DNA from: Artocarpus heterophyllus
Taxonomy: Eukaryota; Streptophyta; Magnoliopsida; Rosales; Moraceae
Length of the DNA stretch: 64,000 nucleotides
Direction of reading: 5' to 3'
Assembly (NCBI GenBank): GCA_025403435.1
Contig: CM046333.1
Span: 33,129,521 to 33,193,520 of the forward strand
Position 1 is the first letter of the stretch, and the number at the start of each line of letters is the position of its first letter. This document shows positions 49,273 through 61,600 of the stretch, one piece after another. A program made the position numbers and the translations under genes. The notes beneath the pieces were generated by a model. It did not search any database and was not told the DNA's origin. It worked only from the letters and a program-made list of their open reading frames with translations.

Positions 49273-51443
49273 TGTCACGCCCCGGAGTACGGGAGGTGAC
49301 GTGGCGAAATATTTAGATTAATTAAAAGAGAATTTAATTGAAATTAAGAGTTTAAAAATCCAATTAAGTAAGAAATAAAGAGATTTTTCCACCACATTTG
49401 ATAAACGAATTTATAAATATTTAGCAAATAATAATAATTAAATAAAAACCGCGAATATGGGTTCCACAACCCACAACTTGTGCACACACATGGTTCTGAC
49501 AATATCATAAATACAATTACAGTCCAAGTACAAATAAAGTTAAGTCTTACATGCCTTGATTAATAAATACAGAATGTAAATAAATTCTCCTATTGCTCCT
49601 GAGTTCGGTCCGAAGAATCTTCTCCAAACCTAAATGGGAAACCACCTAGAAGGGGGGAATTTAAAACAGATAAAACGTGAGCGAAAGGCTCAGTAGGACT
49701 AAGTTTTTATAAAATAATTTAATGCAAAGAAACATAACATTATCAGGAGTTATACAGAAAGGGAACTTGAATAAATAAATAAATAAATTGAGTAGAACTG
49801 TTCTGACACAGAACAGTCTACTCGTCAAATCAAAACACCAGTTTACTTTTACCTAGGCAAACCATGAAATCACCACCGTAGTGGCCCAGCTGGGTTTCGG
49901 GACCTGCCCCCAAGGTCGATCGCCACACGACCCGATCTCTGATATGGCATCATGCCTTAGTGTTTATTATCATTGTCATTCAAAACCCAATTACCGAGTG
50001 TTGTCAATTATATTCATTATGAAATTCATTTCATGTCACGGTATATTAAAATATAACCGATAAAACCATTTCCAAACAACCGTTGAAAACATTTTGATAG
50101 AAATCATTTTCAAAGCCAAATCATTTCAAAACCAGGCTACCAAAGAAATAGGATAGAAGTCCTACCTCAATACTCGTGCCGGTACCCCACACCGTAATCC
50201 CGATCCGCTATACGTTAGCTCCACGGAACCACGAACAATCCTAGATACAAACTAAGTCGATCAATATCTAGTTCGAAACATTCTATGTTACTAAATCCTT
50301 TCATGATGTCCTAGTGTGCCATTTGTATCATTAAAATCATCCTATAAGGTTGGGATTTAAATCAGGGTTCAAAACAGTGAAAACGGGTAAAAATCACAAA
50401 ATTTTCCATGCCTCGGTCGGCCTGCCGGACGCCCTGCTTCGGCCTGCCGAACTGCACAGTTCGGCCTGCCGGAAGCAAAGTTCGGCTTGCCGAACATTTC
50501 CCCAGATTCGGCCTGCCGGTCGGAAGAACACCGGCCTGCCGATCATCACTCCGGCCTGCCGAACATGAACTTCGGCCTGTCGAACTGGGAAGATCCAGAA
50601 ATCCCAGCCACGGGTTTCTCGATCCCCAAAATCCAAATCTTGTTTCTAACCTGTTTTTCTCAAATCCCAGGCATGAAAAACAACTATAATTGATAGAAAA
50701 ACATTCTAGAACATGTTTGGAATCATTTAAACAACATTTAAACTCAAAATCCTCAAAAATCCGAAAATGAGAAAAAGAGGAGAAAAATGAAAATCTTGAA
50801 TCCAATCCGTTTTTCTTCAATCTAGGCTTAGATTCTAGTTGTTCTAAGTTCATTTAACACAAATCCACGGTTTTCTAAGCTAAAACAAACTTAGATTTCA
50901 AAAACACACAAAATCAAAAATTTTGTAAAAAGTTTAGAAATTTCGAATCTAACCTCGAATCGAAGCTTCAATCCGCGTTCTCGGTTGCCGAATCACGTCC
51001 CCGAGCTTCCTCCTTGCTGTTCCGAAGCTTGGATTCGAATGGAGTTCAAAAATTTTTGAAAGAGATTGAGAGAGAGAGGGAGCTGCCGAGAGAGAGAGAG
51101 GGAGCTGCCGAGGGAGAAAGAGGTGTTGCGGGAGAGTGAGGAGAGAGAGAGGAAGGAAGGAAATAAATAGAGAAAATCGGTGGGCGGTTTTACTGTGCGA
51201 AAACCATGTGCCGCCCACGGTTTTGTAAAACGGAGTATTTTTAACATTTTACAAATTGTTGTGTTTTAAAACTCAAAACATCATTTTAAATCAACAAGAA
51301 ATCTTTTGAACACATCAATTTAACAAAACAACCAAAAACTAAAAATCCAACCAAATAATCTAATTAAAGTTAAAACTTTAATTATGGCACATTAATTCAT
51401 CATTTACATTACATTAATGTTAAATAAATTTCGGGACGTTACA
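49273..51443 (-). repeat. Tekay 5' LTR
   Basis: 2171 bp. Relative to the 3' LTR it lacks one 20-bp CGGCCTGCCG unit and has a 9-bp difference in the GA-rich tract. About a dozen substitutions separate the two, several of them inside the motif cluster (50414-50585). Confidence 0.97.
50414..50590. repeat. cluster of CGGCCTGCCG motifs in Tekay 5' LTR
   Basis: Same array as 43486-43682 but one unit shorter, with one unit changed to CGGCCTGTCG near 50574. Confidence 0.95.
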
Positions 51444-51448
51444 GTCAC

Positions 51449-52382
51449 AAACTCCAATTTCATCTTTAAAATCTTCAAATGTCTATTGTTTTTGAATCTT
51501 TAAAATTGCCCCTCCAAAATCACAAAATACCCATAAAAAATATAGAATAAAAACTTAAAACCAAAATATAAATTTTAATTATTTATTTATTTTTTTATTT
51601 TCTCTCTCTCTCTCTCTCTTTTTTTTCATTCCTCACTCTACGGATCAGCTTACAAGAATCCCCAAAGTTGGGGTATTCTTCCTCGGGTCTGGTGAAAACT
51701 CCCAAGAATGGGTCTAATACCCTTTTAATTCCACGCCAACGTGCTCAAAAGGAGCAGTCTAGGTAGGCTTCAATGTGCACGACACGTGGCGAAGAATGAG
51801 TGGTGCACTGTAATGAGCAACGTGGCATCAACGGACAGGGGAAAGTGACAGGCGTAGGGGAGACTTGATGGAGTGTGCAACACACAAGCAGGGAGAGCTG
51901 AAGTAATGGGGGATAGGCGCGACTAATGGCTAGCTGCGAGAGGGCGAGCGCTGCACAGTTTGATGTAGCACTCACCTTGGTCAAGCGTGTAGCACAAGTG
52001 TCCGTTTGATGGCCTAGACGCTGATTCGGCGGCTTCCGATGCGAGTATTGCAAGTATTTTACAAGTGCGACTGGCTTTGTTTTGGGTATGTAAAATGTGA
52101 ATTTCTATCATCTTCTTGAATCCAAATTGTTCTAAATTCTCATTTTAGCCCCTGTCACCTATATACCTACACAAGTGAGGATAAATTAAAATAAATGAAG
52201 GAAATAATAATAATAATAATATATTATTGTTTCTATTATTATTCAAGTAAAATAAAAGAAAATAAAACTAACAAAAATAAAATAAAAAGTAAAATACATA
52301 AAAATAAATAAAAATAAATAAATAAATATAAAAAACATAGAAAAAATATGTGCATTCAAGGACATAAATAACTTTATCTTTG
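51449..52382 (-). repeat. right arm, outer part
   Basis: Inverted copy of 39600 back to about 39090, including ATTCTTCGCCACGTGTCG on the minus strand. The last about 300 bp (52080-52382, AT-rich) have no partner in the left arm. 51600-51620 is a (CT)n run. Confidence 0.75.
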
Positions 52383-52392
52383 TAGAGTTGTT

Positions 52393-53700
52393 AATAGGCG
52401 ATGGTCAAAATATTCCGGTGTTCTTGGATCTGTGGATTCCGCGTCCATCTTTTTTTGGCCTATTATGCGGCCAAGGACGGAGATGGCTAATTTGAGGGTT
52501 TCCTATCTGATTTCCAATTATTGTTGGGATAGTGAGTTTCTTCATGAGACTTTTTTCGACATTGATTGTGAAGTTATTTAAAGTATTTCATTACGTTCGC
52601 GAAGCCGTGATGATTGTTTAATATAGCATTATGATGAGAAGGGTGCTTACCTAGTTGAGTTCGGGATATAAGTTGGAAATAAACGGGCCCAGGAAAACTT
52701 GCAGCATAGTGGAGGGTGTTGATCGCATGTGGTGGTGAATCTTCAGAAAGCTGCGTATTCCGAGTAAAGTTAAAATCCATCTATGGACGATTTTTCAATA
52801 GGTGCTTCCAACGAGGCGTCTTTTGGCTAAGAGGAGAGTGCAATGTGATCCTTGCTGCGCAAGGGCCGGAGAAGAAGCGGAGACAACGAGCCATGCGATT
52901 TGGTACTGCTCGCTGGTGGTGGAAGTTTGGAAGAACATTGCTATATGGCAACATTTAAGTACTTCCAAATGTGGTCCTTTTGCAGCTCTGTGCCTCCCTA
53001 TGATATCTCATTGCAATGAGCAGAAATTGGAGGTTTTTTCCATGGTGGTATGGAGCATAGGGTTGAATGGAAATAGCTGGGTCCATCAAAATAAGTTACT
53101 AAAACCCAAGGGGGTAGTGGATCATGCATGTAGAGACTACCAAAAATGCTCTCGTGTAGATGCGGATAAGGTGGTGAAACCAAATATACCCAAACACAAG
53201 TGGCCACCCCCAGAGCTCGGTATTGTCAAAATCAATATCGACGCGAGTGTTCAAGGGGGCCGCAAGCTGCGGATGTCGGCGTAGTGATCAAAGATAACAG
53301 CGGTAGTGTGTTGGTACCGGTCTCAAAGAGAATTATAGGGCTTTTCTCTTCTCATGCAGCTTAGTGTATGGCGGTCAAGGAGGGAGTATTGTTGGTTCAA
53401 CAATGTGGCTTTGATAGATGGGTGCTGGAATGGAACATAATTAACCTGGTTTAAAGCATTCATAATCCGTCAAGTCTGAGTCCAGAATCTAATATTATTG
53501 AAGACATTAAGGAGTCTATTATTCAAGCGCAAATGGCACTGTTTGCTACACATCCTGGTATGGGAATAGAGTAGCCCATTTTCTCGCTAGCTATGTTTTT
53601 ACTATCTCTACTGACTTAGTTTGTCTGGATTTCATTCCTTATGTATTGGAAGCTTTATGTAAAGGCAGATGTTATAAATATGGAATGAAATACCGGAAAA
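52393..53700 (+). pseudogene. LINE ORF2 C-terminal block: zf-RVT and RNase H
   Basis: It resumes the LINE after the large insertion with IGDGQNIPVFLDLWIPR. The zinc-binding RT-associated region (VLPTRRLLAKRRVQCDPCC, then SHAIWYC, near 52800-52910) and an RNase H-like C-terminus (IVKINIDASVQGG near 53225) follow. Several stops and frameshifts break it. The end is AT-rich with a short TATAATAAACA-like tail near 53700 and no clear poly(A). Confidence 0.87.
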
Positions 53701-54906
53701 TATAATAAACATTTGACATATAGGATGTAGGTTTATTATGGTTTTGATTTTTTTTTAATATATATATCTTGGGATGATAATATATGTATACGCTTGTTTT
53801 TTTATATATATATTTTGGTTTTGTGGTTATAATGTAATATATAATTCGGACTGTAGCTTCTTTTTTTTGTTTTAATTTATGATATATGTTTTTTAAATTC
53901 TTAATTTTTTAGCTAGTAAACTGCTTTTTTTAAAAATAAAAATGGAGTTTTTTTTTTAATTTTCTTATCTAAACGTTTTACAAGTAATGTAGATAACACT
54001 TTTCAAATTTTTTTTTTTTAAAGAATTGGTGGTTTTCTTAGGTTTGAAACAAAACAGTGTGGCTTTCATAAACAGAGATAACAACAAAAATTTATAAAAA
54101 GAAAAAATAGCAACGAAAGAAAGGATTTGTAAGGATTAAATATTCATATTGTTTCAATATCTATAGTGTTTTCTTCTAAACTTGTACCTTATTATTTTTC
54201 AACACGACAAAAATGGAGGTGGCAATCTTACAATCATTATAGTGGACAAAAGACAAACGCTGCAATCTTGTAAATGGTGGGTGAAACAAACAAGTTAGAG
54301 TTTTTTTTGGATAGTGGGTGCACGAAGTGTGAAGATGAGTTAAATAGAGGAGTGTCACTATTGTAAATATTAATTTAACAAATGGGTTGTTGTTTTGTGT
54401 GTTTGTTAGAAAATATTAAGGTAACATATGGCAAAATATAAAAATAATATCTGAATAAGAGTGAGCAATTAAATCTGCATTTAGCACTTTCTTCTAATAT
54501 TTTGGGACAATTTGAAGCCCATCCAATATTAGTGTTCTTCATTCTATTGAGAATTTGAATATCAAGAATCTATATCTATTCTATGCATATATAAAAGAAG
54601 AAAATCACTTTTGGTGCTCTCCTCAACACGCAATAAGTGTTGTCCTCCGAATTTTTTTTTTTTTTTTATCTTTTATTTTCCTTTCTTTATCTTTTTTCTA
54701 CTTCCTGCCTTTTTTTCTTTTCTCTTTGTAAAATATTATAACTCTCTCTTTTTATTTTTTCTTTGATTTTTATAATCATATATGCGTTTGAAGATGTGTT
54801 TATCGTATCATATTATATCATATTATTATTTTATTTTATCTTTAAATATTATAGATTATTATTTTAAAAAAGTATAATAAGCATAATACGCCCACGCATG
54901 CATGTT
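53701..54906. other. AT-rich intergenic DNA
   Basis: Long T runs and ATATAT blocks (for example 53755-53810). No coding sequence or recognisable element. Confidence 0.6.
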
Positions 54907-54929
54907 CACTACAACAATTGTATGATTTA

Positions 54930-55260
54930 GCGGCTAAAATTTAAAATGTCGTCGCTAAATTATTTTTCAGCAACGATATTGTCGTCGTTAAATCTGTGCA
55001 AAATACGTTTTTTTGCTTGTGTAATAAAATCTTTAGAGACGATATTTGTCGTCGTTTATTATATTTAGCGACGACTTAATCGTCGCTGAATATGTGCAAA
55101 AATTTCGTTGCTGAAATTCCGAAACACGCGCCATAAATTCGCGGTATTCGCATATTAAGCGACGATAAATGTCGTCGTTAAATCCTAATACGTTGTCGTT
55201 TTGGTAGGAATATATTTGGAGACGACATATGTCGTCGCTAAAAGAGAATACATATTCTCA
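54930..55260. repeat. CACTA subterminal repeats
   Basis: GTCGTCG followed by (C/T)TAAAT, or its reverse complement ATTTAGCGACGAC, occurs about eight times (for example near 54948, 54974, 55047, 55062, 55079, 55158, 55171 and 55232). Confidence 0.9.
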
Positions 55261-55383
55261 AAACCCAGCTTTCCCCTCACCCGCTTCTGAGCTCAGAAAA
55301 TTTCAGCCTCTTCATCTCGTCTGAGAAGGATTCGATCATCTCTCCGTTTTCAAGGCTCTCTCTCATCGAAATTTTTTTGAAAC

Positions 55384-55750
55384 AACACTTTGCAACCTGT
55401 ACGATCCCCGCCGGAGCTAGACGGTGTCGTTGGCCGGATTGTTGCTGTTTTGCACGCCGGAGATTCGTTGTCGCCGCAACAGGTAAGGGTTTTTCTTTTT
55501 TTTGTTCAACTTTCCTAGCTTGATTTCCTCTGAGATTTGTTTGGGCAGTTTGAAAATCTTTTTGTCTGTGGACATTTGTGGTCTGAGATTTCCTCTAAGA
55601 TTTCCTCTGAGACTCTCTCTCTCTGTTTTTGACACCAATTTTTCCGAGACTAACACCTTGCGGCCCGTAGGATCCCTGTCGGAGGTAGACAGTGTCGTTG
55701 ACCAGATTGTTGATGTTTTCCACGCTGAATTTCAACTGTCGCCGCACCTG
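55384..55750 (+). repeat. duplicated non-coding exon in the CACTA leader
   Basis: Two 99-bp copies, 55384-55482 and 55652-55750, 268 bp apart, share CGATCCC, TAGACGGTGTCGTTG-like and TGTCGCCGCA segments. Each is followed by a good donor (AG|GTAAGG and TG|GTAAGT). They are probably alternative or serial 5' UTR exons of the transposase transcript. Confidence 0.75.
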
Positions 55751-58615
55751 GTAAGTTTTTTTTTTTTTTTTGGTTATACTTTCCACACCGATTCAATTGG
55801 AGCAATATGTTTATATAAAATATGAGGTAGACTAACACCTTACTCACTTTTTCATTATTGGAAGCACCAATTTCAATTTCAATTTTCTTTTTTAGCGTCG
55901 TGCGCTGTTTGAATTTTTATTGCAATTTATCTTTATCCAGAATTAACTTCAGCCAGAGTTATTGGATACAAACAGAAGCTGAGCGTCGTGTTTTGATGTT
56001 GTATTATTATTATTATTTGCCTTCTGCTGCTGCGTATTTGTGACTGCCATTTTGATTTTATATTACCGCTTTTCAAAAATTTTGGTTGGCTTGTGCAATT
56101 TGGTTCCCTTATGTCTTCATAAAACAAGTAATCTTCTCTCGGTTTATGCGTGCAGAAAGAATCGCCACTTGGGTTGCCTACGGAGTTCGCTCATCCTGGT
56201 AGATGTTTCAACTTAAAGTGCTTGAATTTTTCTTTCCCTTTTCTTCATTAGTACATGAATTGTATTCTTAGTTACTTTATTGGAGCATATCATAAATTAA
56301 TGCTGTCTTTGTGATGGTTAATGGACTTTTAGGTTTAAACTATTGGGTCATCTTGTTCAATAATGACAGTTACCAAGTATAAATTATGCACATCTTCGAG
56401 CATATCTGATGTGAATTTCAGGTTTCTCATCTGAAATCTGAACCGAATTTTTTCACAAAGTCTCCTTTTTTTATAGCATTATAGATTCGTCATTTTGAAA
56501 CTTACTCACTGCTGAATTTTTCTTGTTATTACCAAAGTTTATGGTGGTTTTTCCAATTCTACCGTAATGCTCAGTTTTTCTATGAGGCACTAGTTTATTA
56601 AGGGTTTATTAAGGGTTTTAAATTAGAAATTGATGAAAATGTGCATAACAAGCTTTGTTTTGTCTAAAAACAACACGTTTCAAAGTTCAAAGGTAAATAA
56701 AGAGAAATATTATAATTCAAGGATAGAACATCTAAAGTTCGAGGAAACATATTGATACAAATGACATAATTTAGGAGGATTTCGTAAAATTTGTCCTTTT
56801 TTTTCTTTCCATATGAGAGACGAGAAATAATCCAACTGAGATAAGTCCATTTCATGGGTTGGAAAAGTTGTGGTCCACACTAAATAGCTTTTGTCATCTT
56901 GATGTGTCTGATAGCTACTTCTGATAATGACAAAACCTACCTTGTGGATGAGGGACTAGTATATGTTTTTGCCCCTTTAAACACCCACTGAGTAGGAAGA
57001 GGACCACACCAACTTTTCCCCCTGCAGAGAGATATGCATGCAGCAAAATTTAGACTTCTAAACCAAACAACTGATCAGAGTTGTAATGGGAATAACTATT
57101 TTCAAAACAGGGAGTCATTAAAAACCAAGTCGAAGATAAAGACCAGATCCATATACCAATTTCTTTTCTTTCTCATCTTTGAAAAAGAAAAGGAAAAAAA
57201 AAAGAAAAGAAAGAAAGATACCCAATATAATTAATACAATGCTTGTAGTACTATAGCCTTTCTTTACTCTTTAGGCCGTTCAGTTAAGTTTATAATGAGA
57301 TGTGTAGGACTGCTGGGCTGGCTATACAGCATTAAAACCCTAGCTCTATATATATATGTAGCAGTGTGTTATTGCTTGAAAAGGGCTTTGCTTCTGCTTA
57401 ATTATTTGCTTCATGACTGACAAGATGTATACTTATATTCATCAAAAAGCTGTTTCCTTATATTATCTTATTGGTGTGTTGCTGACCTTTAGAAACAAGC
57501 TAAAGCTTCCAAAGCTAGATAGCTAATATCTAGACTGTATATAATAGCAAAAAAAAATTACTTGTGCCTGTACTTGTCGAACGAATAAATATGGTAATTA
57601 AGTACTAGTTGAATTCAAGTTTGCATTTTATTTTGCAAGGTCAAGAAGGTATACAAATATATTTATAAATGCATGTACGGATACATGCATAAACAGCTTA
57701 ATTATTCATTTGTTATCTTATTTGAATGGTCTGTGCGAGGATTTAAGACTTAGACGCCCGAATTCTTTGTGTTTGACAATGCAGGTCGCCCTTACCAAGA
57801 GACAGTATTTGTTGTTGTTGTTAGCTGGTTCTTTGTCACATTTCTTCTTCGATCACTTAGGTGATGTAATTTTCTTTAAGCAAAACTGGATTATTGATGC
57901 TTTTGTATCTAAAACTAAGTTGACAAGTGAAACTAATTCAGGGGCTTTCTACTGGCAAGAGAGTTAGGACTTGAAATAAGAAAATTAGTTTGAGGAGTAA
58001 CTCTCTTCTCATCTTCTATATTCTTTGCTTTTCATTGTTTTCTGGGGACAACTAAGTTTTTCTAGGCTTGTACTAGCGATTTTCCTTGAATAGTAGTTCA
58101 GCTTCAGCGTTTGATTGAACAGCCATATTATGTTGCAATTAAGGTCTACGTTCTCCTTAGGATTAACTATGTAATAACTTCTTAGACGCAAGTGGAATTA
58201 TTTAGAATTCAATAATCTTCTTGTAACCAATTTGTTGGATTGGAGTAGCGTGCCACTTTTATGACTTGCCGGATATATGAGACAAGAATTTGCTGTTAAA
58301 GAGACAAAAGCCTTAAATGCATGAATATTGAATGGATGATTATTGCTTATTCTTGCGTGGTCTTGTATATAGCAAACACTACGGCAGGTCATTAATTGCT
58401 TAGAAATTTGACATGTTATTATTTCTATCATTCTCATCGTGTGAAGTTTTTAACCGCATGAATTACAATTTGTTTAATCATCTAATTTTGATTGCCATGC
58501 CTTTTGCTTAGTTTGTATTATGTAACGCAATATTGTGTAACTATATTTGTTTAGTAGAAAATTTTCCATATTTATGAGTTATATTGCATTTGACAATAGG
58601 ATTGAAAACATCAAT
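55751..58615 (+). other. CACTA leader intron(s)
   Basis: About 2.9 kb without coding potential between the leader exons and the TNPD start. Possible extra small exons (for example after TGCAG at 56154) cannot be proven. An acceptor-like GACAATAG|G at about 58600 precedes the TNPD start codon. Confidence 0.5.
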
Positions 58616-61600
58616 ATGACAATTGACAAGAGTTGGATTTTTGAAAATGATCGCTTTTCTGATCGATACTGGAATGGTGCAATGGCATTTTTGGAAAGAG
58701 CAAAGAACTACATGAATGAGGATGGGTTTGTTAGCTGTCCATGCATTAATTGTTTGAATGTAACAATGCAAACATTACCAGTGGTTGAAGCTCATATAAT
58801 TGACAAGGGATTTAGTCGAACATATACTACATGGATATACCATGGAGAATCTTATAATGCGAACATTAATGGTTATGAAACACATGAACAATCTACTGAC
58901 GAGATGCGAAATGTCTTAGATGATGTAGTGGCGGCCAACAATCATGTCGAACCAGAAGAGTCAAGTCCAACCAGAAAATACAATTCTGGGCAGTTTGAAA
59001 AACTTTTTGTTGAGCTTGAGGCAGAGTTGTATCCTGGATGCGAAAACTTTTCATCTCTTGATTTTTTAGTAAAATTGATGCATTTAAAGGTGCTTCATAG
59101 ATGGACCAACAAATCTTTTGACTCTTTGCTAAAGCTTTTAAAGGAGGCATTGCCAGGGGGGAATAATATTCCTGTTTCACATTATGAGGCCAAGATGAAG
59201 TTAAGCAAGTTGGGTTTAGGTTACGAGACAATTCATGTGTGCAAGTACGATTGTGCTTTATTTTGGAAAGAATATGCTGATAGAAACTCTTGCCCTATAT
59301 GTGGTGAGAGTCGATGGGTGAATCCAAACACAAAGAGAAAAAGAGTGCCACATAAAGTATTACGATATTTCCCTTTAAAGGATCGGTTGAAGCGTTTGTA
59401 TGCGTCAAGACATACTGCAAGAGATATGAGATGGCATGGTTTTGGTCAATCTACGCAAGGCGTTTTGCAACATCCAGTAGATGGAGAGGCATGGAAGGCA
59501 TTTGATCGTAGGTATCCTGATTTTGCTTCTGAAGTAAGAAATGTTCGTTTAGGTTTAGCAGCTGATGGGTTTAGTCCGTTTGGAAATATGAGTCAACCTT
59601 ATAGTATGTGGCCAGTTATCTTCTCAACATATAATCTACCTCCATGGCTTTGTACAAAGGAACCATACTTGATGTTGACTTTGTTGATTCCGGGACCTAA
59701 TGCTCCTGCAAAGGATATAGATGTGTTTTTGAGACCAATTGTAGATGAGTTGAAAGAGCTTTGGGAGCATGGATTGGTAATTCATGATGCCTACGCTAAT
59801 GCATCATTTAGGATGCATGTTGCGTTGTTGTGGACTATCAATGATTTTCCTGCTCGAAGTAGTTTGTCTGGTTGGAGTGGCCAGGGATACAACGCATGTC
59901 CAACATGCAGCATGCATACTCCTTCTTAAGCGTTTAAGGAGTAAGATGTGTTATATAGGCCATCGACGATTCCTTCCAACTTCAAATATCATGAGGAGAG
60001 ACAAACAATTTGATGGTACGGTTGAGAAAAGACCCCCGCCTCCACGCTTGTCTACAATTGAAATATTAAATCAGTTGGAACGTGTGCGACGTAGATTACC
60101 AGGCAAGCACATTGATTTTGGAGGCAAAAAACGTAGGCGAGAACCTAATGAGTTAAACTGGACGAAAAAGAGTATATTTTTTGAATTGGAATATTGGTCA
60201 GATTTGTTGCTAAAACACAACTTAGATGTCATGCATATTGAGAAGAACGTCTGTGATAGCTTGTTGGGCACAATATTGAATATTGATGGGAAGTCAAAGG
60301 ACATAGACAAAGCAAGAATGGATCTAGCTGACTATGCAAATAAGAATGAATTGCATCTTTACAAGGATGGGGATCGATGGATGAAACCTCATGCAGACTA
60401 CACTTTAACTCCTATAGAACGGAAACAATTTGGTTCCTTTATTAAATCCGTTAAGTTTCCTGATGGGTTTGCGGCAAATTTGAAAAAGAACGTCGATGCT
60501 GATGGTAAGATCACTGGACTTAAATCGCACGATTGTCATGTCATCATGCAACGTCTTTTGCCGGTCGGTATTCGTCCATTTCTAAAGAAAGAGATCACTA
60601 ATACAATTACTGAACTTTGTTATTTTTTTCAACAAATTTGTTCTAGAACCTTAAAGATCTCTGATTTAGAGAAAGCTGAAGACGAAATTGTCATAATATT
60701 ATGCAAGTTGGAAAGAATATTTCCGCCCGCATTTTTCAATATAATGGTTCACTTGGCTTTGCATTTGCCGGAAGAAGCCATGCAAGGGGGTCCTGTTCAT
60801 ACAAGGTGGATGTACCCTTTCGAGCGGTATATTGGGTCACTTAAGCAGTATGTTAGAAATCGAGCACGACCGGAAGGATCAATTGCAGAAGCTTATGTTG
60901 TAAAGGAGGCATTGACTTTTTGTTCACGTTACTTTCATGGTATCGAAACTAAATTCAATCGACCTGAAAGGAACCTGCCTAATCATGATTCTGCTCCAAA
61001 GAAAACGATATCAGTCTTCCAATCACAATGTCGACCAATGGGAAAGATTGTAGCAACTCATTTAAATGAGCAATTAAGGAAGAAAGCCGAGTGGTATATT
61101 TTAAACAATTGCCAAGAGATCCGAAGATACATAGAGTAAGTTTAACTCTTTAATTATTCACTTTCTAGTATGTAGTATAACATAAATTTTATGAGACCCA
61201 TTTCATGTATAGGGAACACATGCGTGAGCTTGAAATTACTGGTAGAAGAAACCTGAATAAGGTTCAGATTGATGAATTTTCGACGTGGTTTTACAAAAAG
61301 GTAAAAAAAACTTTTAATCTTTCTAGGCGAAAAATCATATTTAAAGATTTAGTAACAATAATAATTTTCTCATTATAGGTGTACCATTTACGGAAAAATC
61401 ATTCACCGGAGGCGACTGAAGAATTGCTCGCCTTGGCGTCTGGTCCCAATGACACTGCACTATCATACTCTACTTGTGTGGTAAATGGGGTCAAGTTTGT
61501 GTGCAACAATCGTGATGTTCAGCGAAAAACACAAAACAGTGGGGTTTCTGTACCTGGTGTTGATGACAACATATATTACGGTCGGCTAGAAGATGTATTG

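Larger units (their letters stand above)
42345..51443 (-). mobile_element. young Ty3/gypsy Tekay-type retrotransposon
   Basis: Full length, 9099 bp, minus orientation, with a perfect GTCAC duplication at 42340-42344 and 51444-51448. The LTRs (42345-44526 and 49273-51443) are about 99% alike by eye. In element order: LTR (51443-49273), primer binding site, gag, protease, RT, RNase H, integrase, chromodomain-like C-terminus, polypurine tract, LTR. It sits in the right arm of the inverted-repeat element. Confidence 0.97.
38975..52382. mobile_element. inverted-repeat (foldback) element, ~4.3 kb without its own insertion
   Basis: It is flanked by TAGAGTTGTT at 38965-38974 and 52383-52392. Its two arms are inverted copies: 39090-40290 against 42344-41640 plus 52080-51449. 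For example, GCTCGCCCTCTC near 39095 and its complement near 51943 pair. The right arm is about 300 bp longer. The loop (40290-41640) has one 120-residue open frame. The Tekay element sits in the right arm. A 9-10 bp duplication is typical of Mutator-like elements, but I find no transposase and the extreme ends do not pair well, so the class is uncertain. Confidence 0.7.
37568..53700 (+). mobile_element. 5'-truncated LINE, split by nested insertions
   Basis: Three blocks of one non-LTR retrotransposon ORF2 are collinear: 37568-37727, 38261-38974 and 52393 to about 53650. The 5' end (endonuclease and early RT) is missing, as is usual for LINEs. The blocks are separated by a MITE and by a large inverted-repeat element. 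The coding order runs through both breaks: the RT FADS segment, then the ADEGGCGAIKEAFEKYE segment, then RWR, then IGDGQNIPVFLDLW. Confidence 0.88.

Noticed and set aside
58893..59231. 112-codon minus-strand open frame
   Set aside because: Antisense to the TNPD transposase exon.
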